Part shown: positions 26,903 through 35,986 of the stretch, piece after piece
How positions within the stretch are numbered: the first letter of the stretch is position 1
How the letters are laid out: each line of letters opens with the position of its first letter
Assembly (NCBI RefSeq): GCF_002917095.1
Contig: NZ_PQGA01000007.1
Coordinates: forward strand, 1-64,000
DNA length: 64,000 nt
Origin: Paraburkholderia eburnea
GTDB taxonomy: Bacteria > Pseudomonadota > Gammaproteobacteria > Burkholderiales > Burkholderiaceae
Direction: 5' to 3'
Program-made: the position numbers and the translations under genes
The notes under the pieces: model-generated
Databases searched by the model: none
The model's input: the letters and a program-made list of their open reading frames with translations, nothing else
What the model was told of the DNA's origin: nothing

Positions 26903-27217
26903 ATGAATACGAAGAGCTGGAAGACCCCCGCACGCGCTCTCGCAGCCGCGCTGCTGGCAGGCGGCGCGCTGATGGGTGCCTCGAGCGCCTTCGCCCAGTC
27001 CGCGCCGTTCGCTATGCGCGCCGACTCGGTGCCGCAATACGGTGAAGCGCACATGATGCCGGTAGGCGTGCAATTGTCGATCGGCTGGCACGACAACCGT
27101 TACTGGGACGGCCACCGCTACTGGGAACACGACGAGTGGATGCACCATCATCCGCACGATCCGGGTCCCCCGCACTGGCACGGCGACGACCATCGCCCGC
27201 CCCCGCCGCGCTATTGA
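26903..27217 (+). CDS. Secreted His/Trp-rich small protein
   Basis: This 104-residue protein has a Sec signal (ALAAALLAGGALMGASSAFAQS, cleavage near 32). The mature C-terminal 43 residues hold 10 His and 5 Trp (RYWDGHRYWEHDEW, MHHHPHD, HWHGDDH), followed by a Pro run. It may bind divalent metals such as copper, nickel or zinc in the periplasm, but no named family is recognised. GAGGAGG lies upstream of the ATG. A long hairpin follows the stop. Confidence 0.75.
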   Translation: MNTKSWKTPARALAAALLAGGALMGASSAFAQSAPFAMRADSVPQYGEAHMMPVGVQLSIGWHDNRYWDGHRYWEHDEWMHHHPHDPGPPHWHGDDHRPPPPRY

Positions 27218-27243
27218 TCGGCTGACCGATCAAGCGTGACACC

Positions 27244-27285
27244 GCCGAGGCCGGTCGCTCCCGCGAGGGAGTGACCGGCCTCGGC
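27244..27285 (+). terminator. Long hairpin after the His-rich protein gene
   Basis: A 19-bp stem (arms 27244-27262 and 27267-27285, one G-T pair, loop GCGA) begins 27 bases after the stop. There is no T run, so it may stabilise the message end as much as terminate. Confidence 0.7.
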
Positions 27286-27608
27286 GCATTGCGAAGCCGC
27301 AAACACACGGCGTATGCAAACCTGTGATGGGTCTCTCATTTCAGTTACTTACGAGAGGCATCAAACGCTTTGATCGCAACCTCGCTTTATTACTTTGACA
27401 TCCGAATCAATATCCACGCGCGCAGACTGGAAACAGCGGTGTTTCAGCGTGGCGTAGCGGCCTGGCCGGGCACATGCGCGAGCATCAGCCCGATGCCGAA
27501 CGCACGCCAGTGGTAATGCCAGGTAATGCGCTCGCGTTGCTTCATTCGCGCGGCGACGGTAACGTTGTCGGGCGTTTCGTTCCCCGGAGCGCACGGTGTA
27601 TTCTCATT
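27286..27608. other. Gene-free stretch upstream of an orphan terminator
   Basis: No coding gene is supported on either strand. A 33-codon minus-strand frame (27444-27545) lacks a ribosome site. Because a strong plus-strand terminator ends this stretch, it may encode a small RNA, or it may be the trailer of an extended upstream transcript. Confidence 0.35.
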
Positions 27609-27640
27609 GCCCCGACCAGCATTGGTTGGGGCTTTTTTTT
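27609..27640 (+). terminator. Strong orphan rho-independent terminator
   Basis: The stem GCCCCGACCA/TGGTTGGGGC (one G-T pair, loop GCAT) is followed by eight T residues. The nearest plus-strand gene ends almost 400 bases earlier and has its own hairpin. Confidence 0.85.
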
Positions 27641-27693
27641 GGTTCATCGAGAATGACCGGGAAACGCGGCCACAAACATCATGGACACAGCCT

Positions 27694-28308
27694 CTAGTCG
27701 ATGAGCTTGTTCAGCGTGGCGAATTCGATGAGCGCCGCCAGCGACGACACGCCCAGCTTGTCGAGCACGCGTGTCTTGTAGGTGCTCACGGTCTTGTCCG
27801 ACAGACCGAGGCGCGCCGCTACGCCCTTGTTGCTCATGCCGCGCGCGAGATATTGAAGCACTTCGACCTCGCGCGGCGACAAGCCGTTGAGCGCCACATC
27901 GCGGCCGCCGCCGCAACTGCCGGCCGGAAAACAGTCATAGCCGAGCAGCACCGCCTTCACCACCCCGCACAATTCCTCCACCCCGCGGCTCTTGCTCACA
28001 TAGCCGTTCGCGCCCGCGATGCGCGTGTGGTTGGCCATGACCTGCTCGGGCTTCGCGGACAGCACCAGAACGCGCGTGCCGGCCTGCTTCGTGCGGATGC
28101 CGCGAATGACCGACAGACCGTCGAGCCTGGGCAATTCGAGATCGAGAATCACGAGATCCGGCTGCAAGGCGTGGACAAGACGCAGGCCCTCTTCACCGTC
28201 ACCGCATTCGCCGACCAGCTCATACTCGGTATTCAGGACGTTGGCGAGCATCTTGAGGACGATCGGGTGATCGTCGATAACCACGATGCGCTTCATTTTT
28301 TGTTCCAT
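27694..28308 (-). CDS. NarL/FixJ-type response regulator
   Basis: This 204-residue two-domain regulator has a receiver domain (residues 6-120) with the acidic pair IDDHP, phospho-acceptor Asp56 in LVILDLELP and the conserved Lys in VLSAKPEQ. A LuxR-type HTH (LSPREVEVLQYLARGMSNKGVAARLGLSDKTVSTYKTRV) lies at about 140-185. The overall look is BvgA/EvgA-like. No sensor kinase gene is adjacent, so it is an orphan here. An internal ATG at 28296 is preceded by a purine-rich stretch and would remove only four residues; the two starts cannot be separated by eye. Confidence 0.92.
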   Translation of the reverse strand: MEQKMKRIVVIDDHPIVLKMLANVLNTEYELVGECGDGEEGLRLVHALQPDLVILDLELPRLDGLSVIRGIRTKQAGTRVLVLSAKPEQVMANHTRIAGANGYVSKSRGVEELCGVVKAVLLGYDCFPAGSCGGGRDVALNGLSPREVEVLQYLARGMSNKGVAARLGLSDKTVSTYKTRVLDKLGVSSLAALIEFATLNKLID

Positions 28309-28584
28309 TTTGTCGGAGGCGTGAATTCGGAGCGCCTTTCGGCGCGAAAACTACAGCCTGAACGACACACTCCTCTTTTTGCATAGGAAAAATCTGAAAC
28401 GCTGCCAGCCGTTTTGCAGGGGTTAACCCGATTTTCATGCACCCCGCATATCGCGATTGCACCCCGAAGGCGGCAACCGTTGTTTCACGCGGCAACCAGC
28501 CGTTTCCTTTCGCTTGCGAGTTTGACGCGCGACAATGAGGCTCCCCCTGTTCCATCCGCAACCATCCGTTCACGAGAGTCACGC

Positions 28585-30072
28585 ATGAATCAGGCATCGC
28601 CCGCTTCCGTCCTCACCCCGGCTTCGACTCAGTTCAACGACATCGTTGCAGCCGACGCCCTCGAACTGTCGCAATGGATTCGCCTGCGCAAGGTCTCTTG
28701 CCGCGAAGTCATGACCGCCTTCCTCGATCACATCGCGCGCGTGAACACGCCGGCCAACGCGATCGTGTCGCTGCGCGATCGCGCGGCGCTCCTGAACGAA
28801 GCCGATGAACGCGACGCGCAACTCGCGCGTGGCGAATATCTGGGCTGGCTGCACGGCATTCCGCAGGCGCCGAAGGACCTCACCGCTACGGCAGGCATCG
28901 CCTCCACACAAGGCTCGCCGATCTTTCGCGACGAAGTGCCGAAGGCCGACGCCCTGGTGGCCGCTCGTATGCGCGCGCAGGGCGCGATCTTCATCGGCAA
29001 GACCAATTCGCCGGAGTTCGGGCTTGGCTCGAACACCTACAACACGGTTTTCGGCACGACGCTCAACGCTTACGACGCCACGCGCAGCGCGGGCGGCAGC
29101 AGCGGCGGGACGGCCGTGGCGCTCGCGCTGCGCATGCTGCCCGTCGCCGACGGCAGCGACATGATGGGATCGCTGCGCAATCCGGCGGGCTGGAACAACG
29201 TGTTCGGCCTGCGTCCTTCGCAGGGACGCGTGCCGTCGGCGCCCGCCGTCGATCTGTACTATAGCCAGCTAGGCTGCGCGGGACCGATGGGTCGCAGCGT
29301 CACGGATCTCGCCATGCTGCTGGCGACCCAGGCAGGCTACGACGCGCGCGCGCCGCTCTCGATTGCGCAAGACGCAACGCAGTTCGCGCAGCCGCTCGCG
29401 CGCGATTTCAGCGGCGCGCGGATCGGCTGGCTGGGCGACTACGGCGGCTATCTGGCGATGGAAGACGGCGTGCTCGCGCTCTGCGAGACGGCGCTCGGGG
29501 ATTTCGGCTCGATCGGTTGCAGCATCGAGGCCGCGCGCCCCGACTATCCGATGGAAAAACTCTGGGATTGCTGGTGCACGCTGCGCCACTTTTCGGTGGC
29601 GGGCTCGCTTGGCGCGCTCTATCGCGATCCGGCGAAGCGCGCGCTGCTCAAGCCCGAAGCGCAGTGGGAAGTGGAAGGCGGCTTCGCGCTGTCGGGCGAG
29701 GACGTGTGGAATGCATCGGTGGCGCGCAGCCAGTGGTACAACGCGCTGCTCGCCCTGTTCGAGCACCACGACTATCTGGTGCTGCCGAGCGCGCAACTGT
29801 TCCCGTTCGACATCAGCCAGCATTGGCCAAAGTCGATCGCGGGCCGCGAGATGGACACGTATCACCGCTGGATGGAGGTGGTGATCGGCGCGAGTCTCGC
29901 CGGTCTGCCCGTGATCAACGTGCCTGCGGGCTTCAGCGCGCAAGGGCTGCCGATGGGCTTGCAGGTAATCGGCAAGCCGCAGGCCGACCTGTCCGTGCTG
30001 CAGATCGCGCACGCCTACGATCAGGCGACGCAGTGGGTCAAGCGGCGCGTGCCGTCGCTGCTCGCGGCATAA
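28585..30072 (+). CDS. Amidase signature family enzyme
   Basis: This 495-residue amidase-signature hydrolase has the catalytic triad: Lys97 in QAPKDLT, cis-Ser172 in AGGSSGG and the nucleophile Ser196 in MGSLRNPAG. The usual Asp-Ile-Gly-Gly before the nucleophile reads Asp-Met-Met-Gly here, a mild change. The C-terminus (GLPVINVPAGFSAQGLPMGLQVIG) is standard for the family. The natural substrate cannot be told: aryl amides, acetamide derivatives and nylon-type oligomers are all possible. GatA is excluded because no gatB or gatC is nearby. The ATG at 28585 is chosen over upstream codons that lack family similarity. Confidence 0.9.
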   Translation: MNQASPASVLTPASTQFNDIVAADALELSQWIRLRKVSCREVMTAFLDHIARVNTPANAIVSLRDRAALLNEADERDAQLARGEYLGWLHGIPQAPKDLTATAGIASTQGSPIFRDEVPKADALVAARMRAQGAIFIGKTNSPEFGLGSNTYNTVFGTTLNAYDATRSAGGSSGGTAVALALRMLPVADGSDMMGSLRNPAGWNNVFGLRPSQGRVPSAPAVDLYYSQLGCAGPMGRSVTDLAMLLATQAGYDARAPLSIAQDATQFAQPLARDFSGARIGWLGDYGGYLAMEDGVLALCETALGDFGSIGCSIEAARPDYPMEKLWDCWCTLRHFSVAGSLGALYRDPAKRALLKPEAQWEVEGGFALSGEDVWNASVARSQWYNALLALFEHHDYLVLPSAQLFPFDISQHWPKSIAGREMDTYHRWMEVVIGASLAGLPVINVPAGFSAQGLPMGLQVIGKPQADLSVLQIAHAYDQATQWVKRRVPSLLAA

Positions 30073-30095
30073 CCGGTATAACGTTGCATCGTCAC

Positions 30096-30121
30096 CGAGG
30101 CGCGCAAGTCCGCGCGCCTCG
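30096..30121. terminator. Hairpin between convergent genes
   Basis: Perfect 10-bp arms (CGAGGCGCGC at 30096-30105 and GCGCGCCTCG at 30112-30121) lie between the amidase and DUF748 genes, which converge here. Confidence 0.65.
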
Positions 30122-30132
30122 CTCCAACGCGC

Positions 30133-33100
30133 TCACTTCAAGCCGAAATCCACCCGCGTAGTCGCCCCCTTGTCGTCGATACCCTTGGCGTCGAGCTTGG
30201 GCGCCACCACGAATACGCGGCTCGGATCCACCTTGCCCTCGAAGTACTGCTGCACCGCTTGCGCGCGCTGCTGCGCAAGACCGCGCAGCGCGGCGTCGTC
30301 CACGGGCGCATGTTCGGCGAGCGCCTGCTTCATGTCGTCCACGGGCAGCGACTTCGTGAAGCCGATCATATTGTGCGGCTTCTTGAAGTCCCCCGCCTTA
30401 TAGGCCCTGGTCAGATATTTTTCGTATTCCTTCTGATCGACCTGCACCTCGGACGTATCCACGCTCTCGCCGTTGCCCACCGTATCCTTGACCTTCTGTT
30501 GACGCACCAGATGGTCCACGTACTGCTCGCGCAGCGCGGGCGTGTCCACCGCCGGATCGACGCGGCCGATCAGATCGATCTTGATCGAAGGCTTGTCGTC
30601 GAGCGCCTTGGCAATGGTGTCGAGCTTCTTGTCATCGGCGTCGGTGAGTTTCGCCGATCCCGCCTCGAACTCCACATAACCCAGTTCCTGCCCGCCGCCG
30701 CCGAACGCATTCGCCAGCAGCGAGAACGGCGCGGTCACGGCCTTGGCGATCAGGTTGAGCACCGCCTTCCAGATCAGGCCGCCCAGGCTGAACTCGGGAT
30801 TCGAGAGCGAGCCCGAAACCGGAATATTCACGTCGATTTCGCCGCGCCGGTTCTTGAGCAGCGAAATCGCCAGGCGCACCGGCAGTTTGGTCGCCGTGTC
30901 GTTGTCGACGTGATCGCCGAAGGTGAGCTGGTCGATGAAGATATGGTTGTTCGCCGAAAGCTGATCGTTGGCGAGCTGATAGTGCAGATCGACGTTGAGC
31001 TTGCCCTTCGTGATCGGATAGCCCGCGTACTTGGTCGAGTACGGCGTGAGATTGGTGAGTTCGATATCGTGCGCGCTCGCCGTGATATCGAGCGAAGGCT
31101 TTTCGATCAGCGGATTCACCGAACCTTTAATCGAGATCGGCCCGTTCGCCGCGAGCTTCGCCGACACATCGACGGGCGCGGGCGTGGTCGATTCGGTGCC
31201 GAACGCGCCCACCGTGCCCTGGATCTGCACGAGGTCGGCGGTGTAGTTCGGCCTGATGAAGTTGTCGGTGTAGTTGACGCGCCCGCCCTGCAACACCAGT
31301 TGACCGAAGTGCAGACGCACCGGTTTCGAAGGCGGCTGCGCGGCGGTCACGGTCGCAGCCGTCGCCCCCGCGCCGGAAGCGGGCACCGGCGCCGAAGCCA
31401 TCGCGGGCGCGCTTGCGGCCTGCGGCGTGAGCGGCACCGGCTCGCGCCCACGCTGTTGCGCGCTGGTGTCGCGCGTGAGCGATTGCGCTTCGCCGCTTTG
31501 ATGCGCCACCACGTCCTTGAGGTTGAGCTTGCCTTGCGCGTCGAGCAGCACGCGGCCGTAGAAGCCCGCGAAGGTCACGCGGCTCGCGTCCACGTCGGTG
31601 CCGCGCGCGTCGTCGTAGCTGACCTTCATGTTCGACAGCGCGAGCGAGCGCCAGCCCGCGAACGGGTCCGAAGTCGCCTTGTCGAGCATCCGCACATCCA
31701 CGAGCGCCGCGTCGCCGCGATAGTTCGCCTTGAGCGCCTTGCCCTGCTCCACCGCGAGTTGCCCCTTCATATTGAGCAGCGCGCTCGCGATCACGGCGTT
31801 GAGCTGATTGCCGAAGTACGGCTCGAAGGCGGCGGCGTCGAGCCGGTTCGCGTCGATCTTCAGTTGCGCCTTGAGCGGAGTCGGGTTCACGTCGCCATTG
31901 AGCGCCAAAGTGCCCTTGCGGTTGACGGTCGCCTTGAGGTCGATGGGCAGCGCGTGGCGCATGTCGTCGCTGATCTGCTGGACCTTGAGGTCGAGCGGCG
32001 CGATCGCCAGCTTGACGGGCCGCGGCGTCGTGCTGTCCGTGAAATTGACCGAGCCGCCGCTCACGCTCACGTTATCGATCTTGTAGTGCCACGCCGGGCC
32101 TTCCTTGACCGACTTTTGCGCGGCGTGGATCGCCGTGCGCTGCGGCGCGGCTTCGTGGCCGCCCGCCAGCTTCATCAGATCGATTTCGCCGTTCTTCAGG
32201 CGTTCGACGTTCACGGCAAGGCCGTTCGCTTCCACCGACGCAACCTGCGCCGTGCGCGCCGCGAGATCGACCTGGCTCACCTGCACCGTGCCCCTGGCGA
32301 GCGCCAGCGCGGGCGTCTTCGCGCCGCGCGCGGCAATCTTGAGCGAATCGAGGCCGAGCGTGCTCGCGCCCACCTGCACGGCGGCCGGCGATTTCGACCA
32401 GTCCGCCGTTACAGTCGAATCAAGCGTGAGCTTGCCGTCCAGGATCTGCGCGGCGGTTGCGTTGTCGATGTAGGGCTGCAAGCCCGGCAGCGACAGCGCA
32501 TTCACGGCGATCTTCGCGTCGGCGCGCTTCGCCGCCATGCCGAAGTTGCCCGAGATCTGCGCGCTCGCGCCCTGGCCGTCGGCAAACGCGAACGTATAGG
32601 GCGCGAGCGCCTTGGCCGTGGTCGAAAAATTCGTGAGCGTCGCGGCGACGTTGCTCAGTTCGTGATCGACGGGCCGCGATGCGGCTTCGTCATGCACATG
32701 CACCACGCCGCCCGTGATCGCGAACTGATGGATCGACAGATCGAACGGCGGCGTTTTTTCGCTGGCTTGAGCGCTCGCGCCCGATGCCGGTGCCGGCGCG
32801 CTCGCGGCCTTCGCTTCGCCTGGGGTTGCGCCGCTCGCTTCGGCCTGCGCCGCCGGCGCGCCGACGAGCTTCTCAACGCTCAGCACGCCCGCCTTGTCGC
32901 GCGCAAGCCAGACCTGCGGCGCGTCGAGGCGGATCGTGTCGAAGCGATAGACATTGCCGAACGGTTCGAGCGACACCGCCGCCACATGCAGCCCGTGCGC
33001 GCCGAAAAGCGGCGCATTGGCGTTGTCGGTGGCATCGATATTATTCAGGTCCGCCGTGCCGGACACGCGCAGCGTGGGCTTCTCGCCCGAGATCACGAAA

Positions 33101-33924
33101 TCGAGCTTGAGATTCGTCGAGAGCAAGCCGCTCTTCACCGTGACGGGCAGCTTCGTGGGCGAGTACGTGAGCAGCTTCGGCACGTCCAGATCGGCCAGAC
33201 GCAGTTCGACTTCGGACTCGCGCGAGGCCGCGAACGGCTTGGTCTTGCCGTCGATGGCGAGCGTGCTCGCGCCATCGATGCGCGCGCGCAGCAGCGGCTC
33301 GACGAAGATATCGGTCTTAGACGCCAGCGTGGCGATAAACGGAATGCCGAGCGTCCAGCGATCGATCACATGCTTCTCGCCAAGCAGGCGATCGTCGAAC
33401 GTGATCTGGCCGTTTTCGACCCGGATATTCGATACCGAAAACTGCGCCGGCTTGCTGCTGGGCTTTTCCGAAGGCTTCGAGAATTTGTCGATCAGATCCG
33501 AGAAGTTGAAGCGCTGCGCGTCGAGCCGCACGATCGTCACGCGCGGCGAGTCGAGCCGCACCTCGTCGACGATGGGCGCGGCACGAAAGATCGACGACCA
33601 CGACGGCTTCACGACGAGCCGCTCGACATCGACGAAATCGCCCTGGCCGCCGCGCTCGCCGATATGCACGCGATCCGCTTCGAGCCGCAGCGTATAGGGA
33701 TTGAGCGCAATGCGCGCGATCGTGACGGGGCGATCGAGTTGCTGGCTCAGTTGCTGCTCGGCGATGTGGCGGATGAGCGGCGGCGCGGCGAAGAAACCGA
33801 GCAGCCCGAACAGCACGAGGAAGATGACGATACCCGTGAAGACTCGGCGGGTACGCGGCGCGCGCGCGACGGCGCGCACCGATTGCAGGGAGGTAGTCAG
33901 CGATGCTTTGTTCAGACTTGCCAT
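30133..33924 (-). CDS. Very large AsmA-like DUF748 protein
   Basis: This 1263-residue protein has one N-terminal membrane segment (about 29-50, FTGIVIFLVLFGLLGFFAAP). A huge periplasmic region follows, made of repeated AsmA/DUF748 beta-strand units; RVENGQITFDDR, VSGGSVNFTDS and LQGGRVNYTDN recur as inverted-U repeats. Ala/Pro-rich linkers lie near 360-395 and 840-880. Its C-terminal 200 residues contain a segment resembling an OmpA-type motif (YVEFEAGSAKLTDADDKKLDTIAKAL). Proteins of the AsmA superfamily are now thought to bridge inner and outer membranes for phospholipid transport. The gene is monocistronic. Confidence 0.88.
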   Translation of the reverse strand: MASLNKASLTTSLQSVRAVARAPRTRRVFTGIVIFLVLFGLLGFFAAPPLIRHIAEQQLSQQLDRPVTIARIALNPYTLRLEADRVHIGERGGQGDFVDVERLVVKPSWSSIFRAAPIVDEVRLDSPRVTIVRLDAQRFNFSDLIDKFSKPSEKPSSKPAQFSVSNIRVENGQITFDDRLLGEKHVIDRWTLGIPFIATLASKTDIFVEPLLRARIDGASTLAIDGKTKPFAASRESEVELRLADLDVPKLLTYSPTKLPVTVKSGLLSTNLKLDFVISGEKPTLRVSGTADLNNIDATDNANAPLFGAHGLHVAAVSLEPFGNVYRFDTIRLDAPQVWLARDKAGVLSVEKLVGAPAAQAEASGATPGEAKAASAPAPASGASAQASEKTPPFDLSIHQFAITGGVVHVHDEAASRPVDHELSNVAATLTNFSTTAKALAPYTFAFADGQGASAQISGNFGMAAKRADAKIAVNALSLPGLQPYIDNATAAQILDGKLTLDSTVTADWSKSPAAVQVGASTLGLDSLKIAARGAKTPALALARGTVQVSQVDLAARTAQVASVEANGLAVNVERLKNGEIDLMKLAGGHEAAPQRTAIHAAQKSVKEGPAWHYKIDNVSVSGGSVNFTDSTTPRPVKLAIAPLDLKVQQISDDMRHALPIDLKATVNRKGTLALNGDVNPTPLKAQLKIDANRLDAAAFEPYFGNQLNAVIASALLNMKGQLAVEQGKALKANYRGDAALVDVRMLDKATSDPFAGWRSLALSNMKVSYDDARGTDVDASRVTFAGFYGRVLLDAQGKLNLKDVVAHQSGEAQSLTRDTSAQQRGREPVPLTPQAASAPAMASAPVPASGAGATAATVTAAQPPSKPVRLHFGQLVLQGGRVNYTDNFIRPNYTADLVQIQGTVGAFGTESTTPAPVDVSAKLAANGPISIKGSVNPLIEKPSLDITASAHDIELTNLTPYSTKYAGYPITKGKLNVDLHYQLANDQLSANNHIFIDQLTFGDHVDNDTATKLPVRLAISLLKNRRGEIDVNIPVSGSLSNPEFSLGGLIWKAVLNLIAKAVTAPFSLLANAFGGGGQELGYVEFEAGSAKLTDADDKKLDTIAKALDDKPSIKIDLIGRVDPAVDTPALREQYVDHLVRQQKVKDTVGNGESVDTSEVQVDQKEYEKYLTRAYKAGDFKKPHNMIGFTKSLPVDDMKQALAEHAPVDDAALRGLAQQRAQAVQQYFEGKVDPSRVFVVAPKLDAKGIDDKGATTRVDFGLK

Positions 33925-34211
33925 GCTTGCTGGCCAGTGACGCGGCTAGAGGCGCGCCGCGGGTGGTGGACGGGCTTGGGCCGTGCCCGGCCGAACAGGC
34001 GGCATTCGGCAGACGGATAGGCCCGACAGCCGGAAGTATAGGCCCGATGGCACCTCGCGCGGCTGTAAAACGCCCGGGGTGCGTGGCCGTGATGCAGGAG
34101 GCAAACGCACGCCGCAGAACGCGGCGCGCGGAAAAAGAGGCGGCTTGTGCACCGCTTCGTCGCGCTGTCGGAGCGGCGCGCAGACCGCTCCACCCAGGCG
34201 TTAACGAGACA

Positions 34212-35645
34212 TCACTGACGCTCGACGGCAGGCGGCTGCCAGCTGCCGTCGGTCGCCTGCGGCTTCGGCGCATACATGCGCAGCACGAGGCGGAAATCGC
34301 CCTGCGGCACCGGCACCCAGTTGCCGCCGCCGCGCGGACGATCGGCGCTCACGTGCACGTCGATCGAACCGTCGCGGTTTCGATGCGCGCCGTTGCGGTC
34401 GCCGAACGCGATGCGCACAGGCGCGTCGCCATCGAGCGCGCCATTCGTCGTGTAGGCCGTGATCGACCAGAAGCCGCGCACCGGCGGCATCTGCTTCGCG
34501 GTGAAATGGATCACGTAGCGGTTCGCGCCATTGAGCGCGTGGCCGTCGGCGTCCTGCGTGACGCGTGCGCGCACTTCGTCGCGGCTCGTCGGCAGACCCG
34601 GCGACGTCCACGCCGCATACGCGCGCAGCGCGTAGTCCGGGCCGTAGTTGCCCGCGTCGTCGCCAATCCAGGTCCAGCCGTTGCCGGCCAGCAGATTCGA
34701 CGGCGGCGTGGCGATGCGCGTGCGCCCATCGGCGAGACCCGCGCTCACCATCGCCGTGTCCTTGCTGCCCGACGGCAGTTGCGCAGCGTCACCGGCATGC
34801 ACGCCGATGTCGCCGAGGATCTTGAGCGCGTGCTGATCGTCGGGCACCGGCGCGTTATCTTCCATCGCCAGCGCGAGACGGCTGAAGAAGCCATTGGCGT
34901 CGAGCGCCGCGACCTGCGAAGCCGGCGTGCCCGTCGCGACCGGATCTCCGCTCAGGCCCGCGCCCGCTGGTGCGTCCGCCTGCGCGGCGCGTTTGCCGTG
35001 GGCGTCCCACGCGGACAGGGGCGCCACGCGCAGACCGCGCTGCAGGCGACGCACCGCATTCAGGTCGGCGCCGCCGCGCGTCTGGATACGCGCGAGGAAC
35101 CATGCATAGCGCGTGCTCACGTCGACGCGCTTCACGCGCGCGGGCAGCGTGCCCTTCCAGCCTGCCGGCACGAATGCAATCGTTTGCGCCTTCAGACCGT
35201 TCGCGCGCTCACTGGATTGCGACGCCGTCGACCACACCACGTTGGTCCACATGTCGAGCGCGCGCGCATCCATGTAACGGCCATGCGTGTCGGGCAGCGA
35301 AATCAGCACGGGTTCACTACCCAGATCGAGCCAGCCGGACGAGACCAGCGTGTCGAGATTGGGTTCGGGCGGATTCGAAGCGCCGACGGGCGGCAGCGAC
35401 TGCGCATGACGCAGCGTATTCGGCGCGGCCTGGCCGGGCGCGCTGCCGGTGGCGGCTGCGCGCGATACATCCATCAGCACGAGCGGATAGCCGAACACAT
35501 AGGAATCGGATACCTCGTCCTTGACCCAGCCGTTGCTTTTGGGCGCGACGCTTTCAGGCGTGGACGCGCATCCGGCGATGAGGGCTACGCCCGCCAAAGC
35601 GGAGCAGGCGCGAAAAAGGGCAATACTGCGGCGTTTTGTTGTCAT
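34212..35645 (-). CDS. DUF1254/DUF1214 lipoprotein
   Basis: This 477-residue protein has a lipoprotein signal (SALAGVALIAGCAS, lipobox Cys near residue 26). The DUF1254 domain follows (YVFGYPLVLMDVSRAA, PNLDTLVSSGWLDL). The C-terminal DUF1214 domain carries GFWSITAYTTNGAL and NWVPVPQGDFRLVLRMYAP. Both domains are widespread and of unknown function. The ATG at 35645 is chosen because it places the lipobox correctly; an in-frame ATG at 35675 is possible. Ribosome-site support is poor for both. Confidence 0.85.
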   Translation of the reverse strand: MTTKRRSIALFRACSALAGVALIAGCASTPESVAPKSNGWVKDEVSDSYVFGYPLVLMDVSRAAATGSAPGQAAPNTLRHAQSLPPVGASNPPEPNLDTLVSSGWLDLGSEPVLISLPDTHGRYMDARALDMWTNVVWSTASQSSERANGLKAQTIAFVPAGWKGTLPARVKRVDVSTRYAWFLARIQTRGGADLNAVRRLQRGLRVAPLSAWDAHGKRAAQADAPAGAGLSGDPVATGTPASQVAALDANGFFSRLALAMEDNAPVPDDQHALKILGDIGVHAGDAAQLPSGSKDTAMVSAGLADGRTRIATPPSNLLAGNGWTWIGDDAGNYGPDYALRAYAAWTSPGLPTSRDEVRARVTQDADGHALNGANRYVIHFTAKQMPPVRGFWSITAYTTNGALDGDAPVRIAFGDRNGAHRNRDGSIDVHVSADRPRGGGNWVPVPQGDFRLVLRMYAPKPQATDGSWQPPAVERQ

Positions 35646-35916
35646 TTGTTGGTTGTGTACGAAGCGGGCGTCCATGAAGTGACGTCGATCGGCCTCCAGC
35701 GCGGCGCGCCAGCCCCCCCAAGGGCCGTTGGTCCAGTGCGCGCAGCGGGGCCAACGCCGCCGGATGGTATCGTATCGCCCGCGCCAGCCCAAGAAAAGTG
35801 GAATGAGCGCAATTCTGCGTTACGCCGGCGATGCCTGCTTCCCGACGTCGATGAAGCGGACATCAAAAGGACGCTGACATCGAAAGACGCAGTGAAAGGG
35901 GCGGAACACGTAGACC

Positions 35917-35947
35917 TTGACCTTCCCATGATGGGAACGTAGATACT
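35917..35947 (+). promoter_or_regulatory. CueR/MerR-type promoter of the copper ATPase gene
   Basis: TTGACC (-35, 35917-35922) and GATACT (-10, 35942-35947) are separated by 19 bases, the abnormal spacing that MerR-family activators require. Inside the spacer is a perfect dyad TTCCCAT-G-ATGGGAA (35923-35937), close to known CueR sites. It lies 40 bases before the start of the ATPase gene. Confidence 0.75.
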
Positions 35948-35986
35948 GGTTCACATCGAATCACATCGCGTTTGCGCTGGAGCATC

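Noticed and set aside
27444..27545. 33-codon minus-strand frame with a hydrophobic centre
   Set aside because: No ribosome site; the strand also carries the mirror of the plus-strand terminator just upstream.
30259..34020. Plus-strand open frame of over 1200 codons opposite the DUF748 gene
   Set aside because: It mirrors the GC-rich codons of the real gene, is dominated by Arg, His and Ala, and has no recognisable domain.
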